A stretch of 64,000 bases of DNA from Fuerstiella sp. (GTDB lineage: Bacteria; Planctomycetota; Planctomycetia; Planctomycetales; Planctomycetaceae), in assembly GCA_029245955.1 (NCBI GenBank), contig JAQWOH010000078.1, positions 1 to 64,000 on the forward strand, written 5' to 3'. The notes below the pieces were generated by a model. That model saw only the letters and a program-made list of their open reading frames with translations, did not search any database and had not been told where the DNA came from. Below, one piece after another: positions 8,783 to 18,110 of this stretch (its first letter is position 1; each line of letters begins with the position of its first letter). Made by a program: the position numbers and the translations under genes.

Positions 8783-9817
8783 CTATTTCAGGACCACCTG
8801 CCGACTGCTGTCGGACCGCGTCGGTGCGTGGTCGATGACCCAGATATTTCGGAATCGAACGGGATCACTGTGGTTCTGCAGCCGAATCGGATACGGATCG
8901 GCCGATTCCGGTCGTCCCGCGCCAGTCTTGCGTTCCACATCAAAACAGTTGTGAACCAGTACACCATTGTGTCGCACGGTCAGTCGGGCGTTGCGAACTT
9001 TTTCGTCCTCTGCTTTGAAGCGAGCCGACAGGAAGGTGATGTCATAGGTCTGCCACTGCAGCGGAGGCAGGCACATATTGACGTTCGGTGGCTGATAACG
9101 ATACAGCGCGCCGCATTCGTTGAACTTGCCGTCCAGTCCGAAGGAATCAAGGACCTGAACTTCGTAGCGACTCTGCAGATACACGCCCGAGTTCGCTCGC
9201 TTCTGTCCGCGTGCGGAGGGCATATACGGCAGTCTGAATTCCAGGTGCAGAGTGAAGTCAGTGAACATACGTTTGAAATCAGCGCCTTCCATCAACAATC
9301 CGCCGTCCGTCACTTTACCGTTATAGAATTCATCTGCGTTGGTTCCGTCGAACAGCACGATAGCATTCGATGGCGGCCGTTTGCCCAGGGTTGGGCTTTT
9401 GCGAACAACGCGAGGGAAACCGCCGAGCGTATGGCCACGTTCAGACTTCAACACCACATGGTTGCCGTGGATCTGTGCCGTCAGACCATCGCCGGACAGA
9501 TTCGCCGTGTCTCCGTCACGCTGACCGGAAAGCCGACGTCGTTCTGCTCCGTTCCAGCCAGCACCAGGCAGCCCGAAATCGTAATAGACAGCATCAAAGC
9601 TGCCACCGCCAAGAGCCACGACCTGCAGACCGACTCGCCGAAAAGAGTTGCACTGACAGTCGTCTTCGTCGGGCAGAATCAGGCCGGCATATTCGCCCTG
9701 AAAAGGAAAATCGTCGTCCAAAACAGCAGGGTCAGCAGATACGAATGGCGCCGCGTCCTGTGCAGACAGCAATGCCGGAGCAGCCAGAAGGATTGCGGGA
9801 TAGAAAACAGAACGCAT
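8783..9817 (-). CDS. Secreted DUF1080 / 3-keto-disaccharide hydrolase family protein
   Basis: A 344-residue exported protein. Residues 1-19 are a signal peptide (RSVFYPAILLAAPALLSAQ). The C-terminal two-thirds is the DUF1080 jelly-roll fold: LFDGTNADEFYNG near 152, FTLHLEFRLPYMPS, then ANSGVYLQSRYEVQVLDSFG and the closing PIRLQNHSDPVRFRNIWVI. Members are planctomycete- and Bacteroidetes-abundant concanavalin-like proteins; some cleave 3-keto-glycosides. The N-terminal ~120 residues are a small extra region (FQGEYAGLILPDEDDC). It probably acts in the periplasm on oxidised sugars. That fits the presence of a Gfo/Idh/MocA oxidoreductase near 12 kb, but the link is inference. Confidence 0.88.
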   Translation of the reverse strand: MRSVFYPAILLAAPALLSAQDAAPFVSADPAVLDDDFPFQGEYAGLILPDEDDCQCNSFRRVGLQVVALGGGSFDAVYYDFGLPGAGWNGAERRRLSGQRDGDTANLSGDGLTAQIHGNHVVLKSERGHTLGGFPRVVRKSPTLGKRPPSNAIVLFDGTNADEFYNGKVTDGGLLMEGADFKRMFTDFTLHLEFRLPYMPSARGQKRANSGVYLQSRYEVQVLDSFGLDGKFNECGALYRYQPPNVNMCLPPLQWQTYDITFLSARFKAEDEKVRNARLTVRHNGVLVHNCFDVERKTGAGRPESADPYPIRLQNHSDPVRFRNIWVIDHAPTRSDSSRQVVLK

Positions 9818-10364
9818 ACGTAAATTCCCGAAAGGAAGGATGTGCGGAGGGAAAACAGTGTGGTTCGCCTCGACAAATCACCGTGTGGAGACACAGTTCA
9901 GAGCAAAACGCAAACACGAAGTGTGATGACTGTGGCGACAACTCTCAAGCAGCAGTCGGACAAAGTCCTGACAATTACCGTTCAATGAGCCCGCGTGGCT
10001 TCCGGAACCTCTCGGTTGTCACCGATACTGATTTTCGTCCGGCAGTCGTATGTCCCAGGCCTTGCACCGTTAAGAACCCCTGTCCGGGCACCTTACAACC
10101 ATGCCTGTCCGGGATGATTTCAAGACGTACAGAGCACGGGCGAATATCAGAGCGGCTGCAGGTTCTGCCCCGTCGGCACATGAATCAACGGCTGCTGGCA
10201 ACAGACAGACGCGACAGACGCGACAGACGCGCAAGAACGCAGCCGATTGACATCAGAGCAAGGATGGTTCCCTCTGATTCGAACGGCTGCGACTGAGGCT
10301 CGCCACCCTGTTGGCTACGGCTGACCGACAGGGTCAAGGCGATGATCGAGGTATAACTCGTCGA
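9818..10364. other. Intergenic stretch with short tandem repeat
   Basis: No gene is supported in these 547 bases. The CGACAGACG unit is repeated at 10212-10229 with a partial copy before it, and a terminator-like hairpin lies at 10305-10334. The upstream region of the DUF1080 gene holds only a weak GGGAA-like ribosome site. Confidence 0.5.
10305..10334 (-). terminator. Hairpin downstream of beta-barrel gene
   Basis: ACCCTGTTGG (10305-10314) pairs with CCGACAGGGT (10325-10334), nine Watson-Crick pairs and one wobble, with a 10-base loop. It begins 30 bases past the stop of the minus-strand gene ending at 10365. No U-tract, so it may be a factor-dependent or processing hairpin. Confidence 0.45.
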
Positions 10365-11342
10365 TCAGTAGCGGAAAATCCAGTCCACAATCAAACGGTC
10401 TTTCATTAAGCCCTGACGATCAGAGAGGTACGTTTCCCACGCCACACCGATTTCCGTTCGGGACGAAGGCTTGATTTTCAGGCCGACAGCACCTGTAACA
10501 AGGTCGTTGCCGGCGATTCCGACAGACCCCAGATTCAACAGGTCGCCGCCCTCAATAGGAAGCCCGAAGGCTGTGCCCGAACTCATGTAGTGATACCAGT
10601 TCGTTTCTCCAAACAGGTAAACGCCGGAATCCCACAGCTTCTTATCCAGATGGTTTGACCAGTACCACACCTGATTTTCGGCCTTAGTGTCGGCCGGCAG
10701 ACGAAATCCGGTGCCGGTCAGCCAGTGAGTGCCGTCGGCGATTTCCGCTCCGCCGGATGCAAACAGATGAAACACACCATCCCCGTTGCCCTGACGTGTT
10801 TGCGGCGTGCCAAGCGAAGCCTCATAGGTTGCTCCGACGCTCAGTAAAGTCTGTAAATACGGATCTCTCCGCAGGTTGTATTTCAACCCGGCATTAATGT
10901 CTGCCCAGCCGTCGTTCAGCAACGCGCTGTCCGAAACGATGAAGCCGTCCTTGGTGGCAATCAGCGACAGCCGTTCCGTCAGAGCTGCTCGCAGCTGCAT
11001 GGCGTAGACCTGTACATTCTGACCACCAAGACTGGCTGGCAGAGCATGGTTAAGGAAGATCATTCGGGCTTCGGTCAGAGTCCGCGGATCTTCAAAGAAG
11101 ACGGGATTGGTCATCGGACTGATGAAGTCGTCAAAGCAATGATCACCTTGTTTCAGCCAGCTCAGGTACTTATCGGCACTGCCTTCTACGCAGTCTGCGC
11201 CGCAGTCTCCACACGCTTCGGTGAAGGCACATGGTGCAATGATGTTATCGGAACTGAAGGAAGCCGGAAATCCGTCAACTGCGAGACCCTGCGTCTGAAG
11301 GGCACAGCACAACAGCCCCATTCTCAAAAACATTGTTCTCAT
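10365..11342 (-). CDS. Putative outer-membrane beta-barrel protein
   Basis: A 325-residue exported protein with signal peptide (LRMGLLCCALQTQGLAVDG). The mature N-terminus has a tight cysteine cluster, C-x5-C-x2-C-x3-C (CAFTEACGDCGADC), then a conserved-looking MTNPVFFEDPRTLTEAR. The remainder is alternating hydrophobic/polar strands with aromatic girdles (WYWSNHLDKKLW, LFGETNWYHYM) ending in ...DWIFRY, a terminal aromatic typical of outer-membrane barrels. An ATG exists at 11357, but GAGGAG overlaps it and lies six bases before the ATG at 11342, so the later start is chosen. No function can be assigned beyond a likely outer-membrane location. Confidence 0.65.
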   Translation of the reverse strand: MRTMFLRMGLLCCALQTQGLAVDGFPASFSSDNIIAPCAFTEACGDCGADCVEGSADKYLSWLKQGDHCFDDFISPMTNPVFFEDPRTLTEARMIFLNHALPASLGGQNVQVYAMQLRAALTERLSLIATKDGFIVSDSALLNDGWADINAGLKYNLRRDPYLQTLLSVGATYEASLGTPQTRQGNGDGVFHLFASGGAEIADGTHWLTGTGFRLPADTKAENQVWYWSNHLDKKLWDSGVYLFGETNWYHYMSSGTAFGLPIEGGDLLNLGSVGIAGNDLVTGAVGLKIKPSSRTEIGVAWETYLSDRQGLMKDRLIVDWIFRY

Positions 11343-11886
11343 TGCAGATCTCCTCATCTTCTATCTTTAGATTTAGAACTTGTGCATTGATTCCCTATTG
11401 GAACCATCGACATCACGTAGGGCCGAATGAAAACGTCCTGCAACAGCATCGTAAGGGGGTGTTTTTCCTACCGTTTTGCGACGGGTTGTTCCATTTGCGG
11501 AGTCTGGGACGATTGTCCGCCGCCAAAGAACAGGCCTAAAGGTGTCAGTTGCGGACTCTTTCGGCAAACATTCACAGGCCGGAAATGCCGTTTCGGAGGT
11601 CCAGGACAGACCGTTGTGCTCGGAGCCCATCCGCTGAGTTGACGATTGGTGACGGTGCAGAATCGGTTCTCGGTCAGGCCTCCGCAGATTTTCGACACGA
11701 CCTTCATTCGCGAACACCAAGCAAAACGTCGCCTTCCGCCTCAACAATGCTTCGAGACGCGGCAGTCAATTCCACGCACAGAGCAACGGAGAATTCAAAG
11801 TTCATTGACGATGTGAGCGGGCTTCGCCACCATGTCCGTTGTTTATAATTCCTGCCGCTTTCCCGCCACATGTACGGAGTCGTCTC
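11343..11886. other. Divergent intergenic region
   Basis: No gene is supported. The region separates the minus-strand barrel gene from the plus-strand Tat oxidoreductase and must hold promoters for both. A GGAG about eight bases before the GTG at 11887 is the only signal I can point to. Confidence 0.5.
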
Positions 11887-13224
11887 GTGCCATCAAAAGT
11901 TCCCCCATCGAACAAACAGAATTCAGACGAGGTATCTCGCCGCAAATTTGTGGCCGCCGGTTCGGCGGTTGCAGCAGCCACCTCACTGACCACGGGACTT
12001 CACACTTCCCCGGCCTCGGCAGCTTTAAGTTCTGCTCAGGACAGGGTCGTCGTAGGCGTAATGGGACTGAGCCGCGGCATGTCGCTGGCGCGGACATTTT
12101 CAGAAACACCGGGAGTTGAAATCAAATATCTATGCGAGACGGACACAAACCGCCTGAACGCAGCAAAGAAGTCGTTTGAAGGACTGGTCGACTACGGAGT
12201 GCAGACGACCGGTGACTTCCGCCAGATTCTTGATGACCCCGACGTCGACATTCTGATCTGTGCGGCTCCCAACCACTGGCACGCACCGGCGGCCATCATG
12301 GCCTGTAATGCCGGCAAACACTGTTACGTAGAAAAACCCTGCAGCCACAACCCATGGGAAGGCGAGATGGCGGTCGCCGCCGCCCGAAAACACAAACGCT
12401 GCGTGCAAATGGGAAACCAGCGTCGCAGTGCCGAAAAAATCATCGAAGCCATGAAGCTGCTGCACGAAGGTCGGATTGGTCGGGTCTATTACAGTCGCAG
12501 CTGGTATGCGAATTCACGTGGCTCAATCGGCACGGGAACTCCGGCGGAAGTGCCACCGCATATCGACTACGAACTCTGGCAGGGCCCGGCACCGCGACAG
12601 CCATTCACTTCAAACCGTCTGCCGTACAACTGGCACTGGGTCTGGCATTATGGCAACGGAGAATTGGGCAATAACGGAATCCACACGCTGGACCTGTCGC
12701 GCTGGGGACTGCAGGCTGACTATCCAACGCGAGTCGTTTCATCCGGAGGCCGCTATCGATTTGACGACGATCAGCAGACAGCAGATTCACATGTTGTGTC
12801 TTTTCAATTTGAAGGCAAGCGACAGATTATCTGGGAAGGACTCAGCTGCAGCCGACTGGGACTGGACGGCAACGGATTCGGTGTCACGTTTCACGGAGAA
12901 GATGGCAGCGTCAAACTGGATGGATGGGGCTACTCGCTGCACGATTCCAAGGGCAAGGAGATCGAACGCGTGGCGGGAGCGCGGTCTGATGCGGATCACA
13001 TCGCTAATTTTGTTAATGCTGTCCGGGCAGATGACCCGACCATGCTGAACGCCGAAATTGAGGAAGGTCACAAGAGTACGCTGCTGTGTCATCTGGGTAA
13101 TATTGCCCACAGAACCGGCGACACCATCACCTGCGATCCTTCGAACGGACATATCGTGGGCAATGCTGCTGCAGAAAAACTGTGGAAACGCGAGTACGAG
13201 CCCGGCTGGGAACCGACAATCTGA
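11887..13224 (+). CDS. Tat-exported Gfo/Idh/MocA family oxidoreductase
   Basis: A 445-residue NAD(P)-dependent oxidoreductase. A twin-arginine signal is evident: SRRKFVAAGSAVAAATSLT near residues 18-36. The Rossmann domain follows (VVVGVMGLSRGMSLARTF), with the family motif CAAPNHWHAPAAIMACNAG and the EKPCSHNPWE box that carries the catalytic-region lysine. The C-terminal alpha/beta domain contains WHWVWHYGNGELGNNGIHTLDL. A TTG at 11839 would add 16 residues; GTG at 11887 has a GGAG at proper spacing and keeps the Tat motif near the N-terminus. Export suggests a tightly bound cofactor, as in glucose-fructose oxidoreductase. The substrate is probably a sugar or cyclitol. Confidence 0.88.
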   Translation: MPSKVPPSNKQNSDEVSRRKFVAAGSAVAAATSLTTGLHTSPASAALSSAQDRVVVGVMGLSRGMSLARTFSETPGVEIKYLCETDTNRLNAAKKSFEGLVDYGVQTTGDFRQILDDPDVDILICAAPNHWHAPAAIMACNAGKHCYVEKPCSHNPWEGEMAVAAARKHKRCVQMGNQRRSAEKIIEAMKLLHEGRIGRVYYSRSWYANSRGSIGTGTPAEVPPHIDYELWQGPAPRQPFTSNRLPYNWHWVWHYGNGELGNNGIHTLDLSRWGLQADYPTRVVSSGGRYRFDDDQQTADSHVVSFQFEGKRQIIWEGLSCSRLGLDGNGFGVTFHGEDGSVKLDGWGYSLHDSKGKEIERVAGARSDADHIANFVNAVRADDPTMLNAEIEEGHKSTLLCHLGNIAHRTGDTITCDPSNGHIVGNAAAEKLWKREYEPGWEPTI

Positions 13225-13261
13225 CAGTGCAGGCGAGTGCATCCGGCCACCGCTCGGATTC

Positions 13262-13283
13262 GTGTGTGTCGGGAGACACACAC
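13262..13283 (+). terminator. Perfect 9-bp hairpin after oxidoreductase gene
   Basis: GTGTGTGTC (13262-13270) pairs perfectly with GACACACAC (13275-13283) around a GGGA loop, 37 bases after the stop at 13224. There is no downstream T-run, so it may stabilise the 3' end rather than terminate alone. Confidence 0.5.
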
Positions 13284-13535
13284 CATGCGCGGCGACTGTG
13301 CTGACAACCGATGTTGCACGCCCGATTTGTTCGAACACGAGTTAACCAACGGTTTTTCAGGCCATAAGAAGCCTGAACGGGTTGCGTGGTCTGGCGGTTC
13401 CATTCCGGTATTCCCTGACAAATTGCGGTCGGACTTGCGCCAGCATGACTGATTTGCTGGCTTTGTGTGATGTTTTTCTGGTAGCATCACGTCTAATCGA
13501 TTCATGAATCGCCTTCCTTATTCGGAGTTGTCCCG
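13284..13535. other. Rest of gap before the Gly/Met-rich lipoprotein
   Basis: The whole non-coding gap runs from 13225 to 13535 (311 bases). Apart from the hairpin at 13262-13283 I see no gene or clear promoter in it. Confidence 0.4.
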
Positions 13536-16031
13536 ATGCGCACGCGGACGTTTTCAAAAATCGCAACCTGCCTGCTGCCTACTTTACTTCTGCTGCCGAT
13601 TACCGGATGTGGAGGCGGAGAATCTGACGCCGAGTCCGAAACGTCAACGGATGGCGATGGGGCGGAAACCGGCGCCGCTGCAGGTGGCGCCGCTGCAGGT
13701 GGTGGTGCTGGTGGTGGTGCTGGTGGTATGGCCATGGGTGGCGGCGACATGGCCATGGGCGGCGACCTGGGTGGTGGCGGCGACATGGGTGGTGGCGGCG
13801 ACATGGCTATGGGCGGCGACATGGCCATGGGCATGGAAGGCGGCGGCGATGACTCCATGATGGCAGGTATGGAAAACATGGAGGGCATGGAAGATATGGA
13901 GGGCGGTTACAGCGGACAGATGCCCGGAGGCGGGGGAGGCGGTCCACAAAAATCAAATCGTCCAGCCGACCTGAGTACGTGGACCAAGGAACAACTTCTG
14001 CAAGCCGTGGAAGAACGAGACGGTAAGGTGCCGGCAGCCATTCAGGCCAGTCAGGCGTCGGCCGGCAGCGACCAGGAGTTCGCGCAGCTTATGACGGAAG
14101 TGCTGGCCACGGCATCCGGCGTTGAAGCGGCCCCAGCAACCATTTCACTACCCGGCGTGCCAGGCTTTCCGGCTGGCGTATTACCTGGTGCAAATCCAGG
14201 CGGCCAGAAACCCGTGCCGCCCGGTGGCGTATTTCTTGATCAACCTGCTCTGCGTCGGCAGCTGTATCGTTCTACCGATCGCGCTCTGGATTCAATGGAA
14301 GTCATGCTGGGTGAAGCGATGCTGAGCTATGCGCCACAAGCGGTGCAGGGAACACGCGGAGCAGCCGGACGACTGCAGAATGCCGCCAACGGTCAGATGC
14401 CACCACCAGGACCTCCGACATTGGGACTTCCGTCATCGGGACCTCCCACATCCGGACCTCCCACATCGGGACAAATGGATATGCTGAATGGAGCAGGATC
14501 AGGTGACCCCACAATGATGGACGAAGCCGGATATGGCTCGGAATACGGAACCCCTGATTCCGGTCCTGGTGGCCGTGTCGGAAGCGGACAGAACAATGGT
14601 CGGCTGCAGGATCGAGAAATCGTGGAAGCGGTTGTGCAGGCTCTCGTGAGCAATAACAGTGCCCCCGCCTGGCGCACGTTAAAGAATATTCTGGCCGGAT
14701 CGATCGCGACTCCTCTAGCCGTTGAGGAAGTTGCTGAAGTCGTGATAAGCCAGGCATTTTCCGGCGATTCCGTTAACGCAGAGATGGCTCAGCAGCTGTT
14801 GACAACCACCGTCGACACCGTGATCGCTGACCCTGTTCAGAATGCCGGCTCTCTTCGCCTGCTGGCCGCAATCGCTCAAAACCCCACCGATCATTTTCTG
14901 AATCTGGCAGATTTGCAAAAGCCGGTTCAGCCGGCGGGTCAGGGAAATCGCAGAGAGCTGGGAGGCAATGGACAGCAGGCCCCGATGATGGAAGACATGG
15001 AAGGACTCGAAAGCGGCTACGACGGCGGAGGCAATTACGAGAGCGGGGGCCCGGCCCCGGGAGGCGGCACCGCCCCTGCGGCGAACATCGCCATCCAGGC
15101 GGTCAGTCTGCCTAATGTGAATATTTCTGAAGCGGCGATGTTGCCCGTTGCAAGCATACTGTGGAAGCCCGCAACTGTAGACATGGTTGCAGAACAGTTA
15201 CGGTCTGCCGAATCACCGGCAGCCGTTGCCGACGCCCTGTCCTTCGCGTCCAACATACCTTCCGGACAGATCCGACATGCCGCCTACGATTTATTTCTAC
15301 GGTCTCATTCCAAGGGCGCAGTGAGCATGGTCAGCAGCGGACTGTTTACGTCGGTCGCCCGCGACCCCGGGATGCTTGCCGTGCTGAAAGCGCTCCCGCG
15401 AGAACGCCCACAAACTTCGCGCAATGCCGGTGCCAACGTTGCCGCTGTCGCCAGTCCCGCTGCATCATGGACCAGTGCCACGCAGGAAACCGTACTGTCG
15501 CTCAGGGACCGCCTGCGGAAAGTCGCCGACGATCCCGCTCTGGCATACACCGGACAACAGCCTGTGCGGCTGCACCGCGGCGGCGTTCCGGAAAAAGCAA
15601 TCGCCGTCATGCTGCCTGGCGACAGTGCCGACGTTCTGGGAGACGCAGCGCCTTCGCTGCTGAAGCTCTACTACACACGACTCCGCGTGGCGCCTCAAAC
15701 ACCGCTTCAACAGAAGGACATCGCGGACCATTACGAGACCAGGACCAAAGGCTATAAACGCATGGTCGGACAGGGAATGCTGTGGTATGACGGCGTGAAA
15801 CGAAATTTAAACGGAACTCGCACAACGATGGATGTCGTCATTGAAAAGGCCCAGTCGGCGAATGGCGGCGGATTTTCCGGAGGACCAGGCGCTGGTGGAG
15901 GCATCGGCGTCGGTGGCGGACAGGGCGGTGGCGCGGACCAATATACCATTGAAATTATTGTCGTGGAAACACGGGACCCGAAAGATCCACCGGCCGGTGC
16001 CAGCGTCGCCGCAGCTGATACAGCGAACTAG
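13536..16031 (+). CDS. Large Gly/Met-rich lipoprotein of unknown function
   Basis: An 831-residue protein I do not recognise. Residues 1-25 are a lipoprotein signal ending in the lipobox LPITGC. Residues about 45-135 are extreme low complexity built from Gly, Met, Ala and Asp (repeats of GGGDMAMGG), followed by GMENMEGMEDMEG. A Pro/Gly/Ser tandem (GPPTSGPPTSG) lies near residue 305. The flanking segments (about 145-280, 350-460 and 500-760) are ordinary mixed sequence that could be helical folded domains. The tail is again Gly-rich, then QYTIEIIVVETRDP. The repeats are coded by GGTGGC/ATGGCC blocks at 13680-13870. It is probably an envelope-anchored scaffold; no enzymatic motif was seen. Confidence 0.75.
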   Translation: MRTRTFSKIATCLLPTLLLLPITGCGGGESDAESETSTDGDGAETGAAAGGAAAGGGAGGGAGGMAMGGGDMAMGGDLGGGGDMGGGGDMAMGGDMAMGMEGGGDDSMMAGMENMEGMEDMEGGYSGQMPGGGGGGPQKSNRPADLSTWTKEQLLQAVEERDGKVPAAIQASQASAGSDQEFAQLMTEVLATASGVEAAPATISLPGVPGFPAGVLPGANPGGQKPVPPGGVFLDQPALRRQLYRSTDRALDSMEVMLGEAMLSYAPQAVQGTRGAAGRLQNAANGQMPPPGPPTLGLPSSGPPTSGPPTSGQMDMLNGAGSGDPTMMDEAGYGSEYGTPDSGPGGRVGSGQNNGRLQDREIVEAVVQALVSNNSAPAWRTLKNILAGSIATPLAVEEVAEVVISQAFSGDSVNAEMAQQLLTTTVDTVIADPVQNAGSLRLLAAIAQNPTDHFLNLADLQKPVQPAGQGNRRELGGNGQQAPMMEDMEGLESGYDGGGNYESGGPAPGGGTAPAANIAIQAVSLPNVNISEAAMLPVASILWKPATVDMVAEQLRSAESPAAVADALSFASNIPSGQIRHAAYDLFLRSHSKGAVSMVSSGLFTSVARDPGMLAVLKALPRERPQTSRNAGANVAAVASPAASWTSATQETVLSLRDRLRKVADDPALAYTGQQPVRLHRGGVPEKAIAVMLPGDSADVLGDAAPSLLKLYYTRLRVAPQTPLQQKDIADHYETRTKGYKRMVGQGMLWYDGVKRNLNGTRTTMDVVIEKAQSANGGGFSGGPGAGGGIGVGGGQGGGADQYTIEIIVVETRDPKDPPAGASVAAADTAN
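13680..13870. repeat. GC-rich low-complexity coding repeat
   Basis: Repeated GGTGGTGGC, GGCGACATGG and ATGGCCATGGGC blocks inside the Gly/Met-rich lipoprotein gene. The antisense frame shows a His/Ala pattern that is only a by-product. The repeats make length variation by slippage likely. Confidence 0.8.
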
Positions 16032-16226
16032 GCTCATCAACTGATCTTCGTCGTTCCGCGTCATTGTCGATCTGGACAGTTCTCGAATTTCGAATCGCTC
16101 GACAGCCATGCCTGTTGAAACACCATATTCCCTGCAATTGGGCGGGCTATGCCGGTTTCGTTTCGCGAGCCTTCCGGTTTCGTTCCCCCAAAATGTCCCT
16201 GCCACTGGAAGACCTCAATACAAAAA

Positions 16227-16970
16227 ATGAACCGATTCAGTAATCTCGCCGCCGATTTTTATTGCAATATGCATCTAAACACAGAGATGCCGCTGCCCAA
16301 CAGCCGAGAGGCCGTGCTGGAATTCTTCGGACGCGTGCAGAAGTCCTATCCGCTGATGAAAAATTTCTACACGCGGGACAACGGCGACTTTGTCATGGAA
16401 GAAGACAAAGACCAGCCCTTCCACCGCTGGCTCTCACTGGAACCTCGCCGTATCTGCAGCGGTTTTGTAAACCCTCCGGATCCTGATCAGGCCGAAGAAC
16501 AGCATCGGCTGATCCTGGAGCTGGTACCCTACATGCTCACCGTCAGCCCCCTGGACTGCGAAGCGCTGGACTACATGATGGGGTTCGACTTTCCTTATCG
16601 AGGCAACCACGACATGCTGGTGGCTCAGGCGCTGGGCTGTTCACCGGCCTTTGAGCGTCTGCCAGGACTCAACGGCGCAACAGTGCTGAATTTCGAGCCA
16701 TCCATGACGATCAGTCTGGAAGAATCGTGTCGACTGCAGGCGCGCCTCATGGTGGAAACCCGTACAAATGCCTACCATGTCCGCCGCGACGAATATCCCG
16801 AGGACCACATCAGCGTATTCTTTACTGTGCGGCAGTATGGCAGCATGGAACACGATGCTTCGTTCCCCGATCGGCTGGTTCAGCTGCGCGAAAAGTGCGA
16901 AGAACTGTTGGATTCGTTTGTCATCGAGGAGGTCCTTGTGCCGCTCGGTCAGGCAATTGCAGCATCGTGA
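16227..16970 (+). CDS. Conserved-looking hypothetical protein
   Basis: A 247-residue soluble protein I do not recognise. It has no signal peptide or membrane segment. It is acidic and mixed alpha/beta, with landmarks PLPNSREAVLEFFGRVQKS (N-terminal helix), QPFHRWLSLEPRRICSGF, FDFPYRGNHDMLVAQALG near the middle, and DHISVFFTVRQYG towards the end. An ATG-less extension to 16149 exists in frame, but the ATG at 16227 (MNRFSNLAADFY) gives a compact start. The clean codon use and lack of low complexity argue that it is a real gene. It stands alone between two lipoprotein genes. Confidence 0.65.
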   Translation: MNRFSNLAADFYCNMHLNTEMPLPNSREAVLEFFGRVQKSYPLMKNFYTRDNGDFVMEEDKDQPFHRWLSLEPRRICSGFVNPPDPDQAEEQHRLILELVPYMLTVSPLDCEALDYMMGFDFPYRGNHDMLVAQALGCSPAFERLPGLNGATVLNFEPSMTISLEESCRLQARLMVETRTNAYHVRRDEYPEDHISVFFTVRQYGSMEHDASFPDRLVQLREKCEELLDSFVIEEVLVPLGQAIAAS

Positions 16971-17195
16971 TACCTGCTCTGAACGCGACTTCACAGAAGA
17001 ACGCGTTTCCGATTCGGCGGCCAGGCACTCACCCGCTGAGCGGAAAGCTCAGTCCAAAGGAAATTCACGGTAACACGTTCGCTGCAGCAGCCCCTGTCTT
17101 GAGACGTGTCGGACTTCGCGTAAGAATAGCCAGTGAAACAAACAGGCGGAAGCCGTCTGTCAAATCAAAGTCAATACGTTAGTAGGACACACGGA

Positions 17196-17948
17196 ATGAT
17201 GAGTCGAAGTGTTTTCTGGTCGCTGCTGCCTGGGGTCGTCGCCGGGCTGACAATCGGTTGCGCAGAGTCCGATCCGGATACTCCTCCTGTAATGGACGCG
17301 ATTGAGCAGCAGCAGGCGCTGGGTGACGCTGCCGAAGCTGCAAGAGATCGTGCCGCTGCGGAAAATGCTGCTACCGTTGCCGCAGCAAATCCGAACAGTA
17401 TGCCGAGAGCGGCTGTGCCGACGGAAGGTCTGTTTGAAGTCGAATTCGACACAACAGTGGGTAAGTTTACCATCGAAGTTGACCGTGAATGGGCACCGGT
17501 GGGGGCTCATCGATTCTATGAACTTGTAAAGAACGGATTTTACAACGGGTGTGGTTTCTTTCGCGTCGTCCCCGGATTCATGGTGCAGTTTGGCTTGGCG
17601 GCAGATCCGGCGGTCACCGCCAGATGGCAGGAAGAGATCCCTGATGATCCGGTGACCAAGAGCAACACACGTGGCTACGTGACATTCGCGAAAACCGGCG
17701 CCCCTGATTCAAGAACCACGCAGATGTTCATCAACTATGGTGACAACAGCCGCCTGGACTCAGATCGCTTTGCGCCTTTCGGCATTGTGACGAAAGGGAT
17801 GGATATCGTAGATAAGATCAGCTCTGCCCACGGAGAAGACCCCGATCAGGGTGCGATCCAACAGCAGGGCAACGGTTATCTCAACGCCAACTTCCCGCAG
17901 CTTGACTATATTAATCTGGCCACCTTGACTATTGACGATCTTGAGTGA
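17196..17948 (+). CDS. Lipoprotein peptidyl-prolyl cis-trans isomerase (cyclophilin type)
   Basis: A 250-residue cyclophilin that should isomerise X-Pro bonds in exported proteins. Residues 1-22 form a lipoprotein signal with lipobox LTIGC. A short Ala-rich linker follows (AEAARDRAAAENAATVAAA). The cyclophilin domain starts at VEFDTTVGKFTIEVDREWAP and contains FYELVKNGFYNGCGFFRVVP and FMVQFGLAADP, which match the active-site region (FHRV...FMIQGGD). RTTQMFINYGDN corresponds to the SQFFINL box. The active-site Arg is retained (FFRVVP). An in-frame GTG at 17133 would add 21 residues; the ATG pair at 17196/17199 begins a proper signal peptide. It is probably periplasmic and membrane-tethered. 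Confidence 0.9.
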   Translation: MMSRSVFWSLLPGVVAGLTIGCAESDPDTPPVMDAIEQQQALGDAAEAARDRAAAENAATVAAANPNSMPRAAVPTEGLFEVEFDTTVGKFTIEVDREWAPVGAHRFYELVKNGFYNGCGFFRVVPGFMVQFGLAADPAVTARWQEEIPDDPVTKSNTRGYVTFAKTGAPDSRTTQMFINYGDNSRLDSDRFAPFGIVTKGMDIVDKISSAHGEDPDQGAIQQQGNGYLNANFPQLDYINLATLTIDDLE

Positions 17949-18110
17949 AATCAGAAGTGACACGCTGATACGCATGCATAATCTGTGGTGTGCCTGAAAT
18001 TACTGCCGACTCCGGTGCCATGGACGTCGTAGCAGCCGGAATTGAATTCGACAGGGCGCCGTCACGGATTGTTTTCTCAACCTGTAGCCACGAGTTTCCG
18101 AGTGCGACCT

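Noticed and set aside
13644..13949. Antisense frame with a His/Ala-rich repeat pattern
   Set aside because: It mirrors the Gly/Met repeat codons of the lipoprotein on the other strand.
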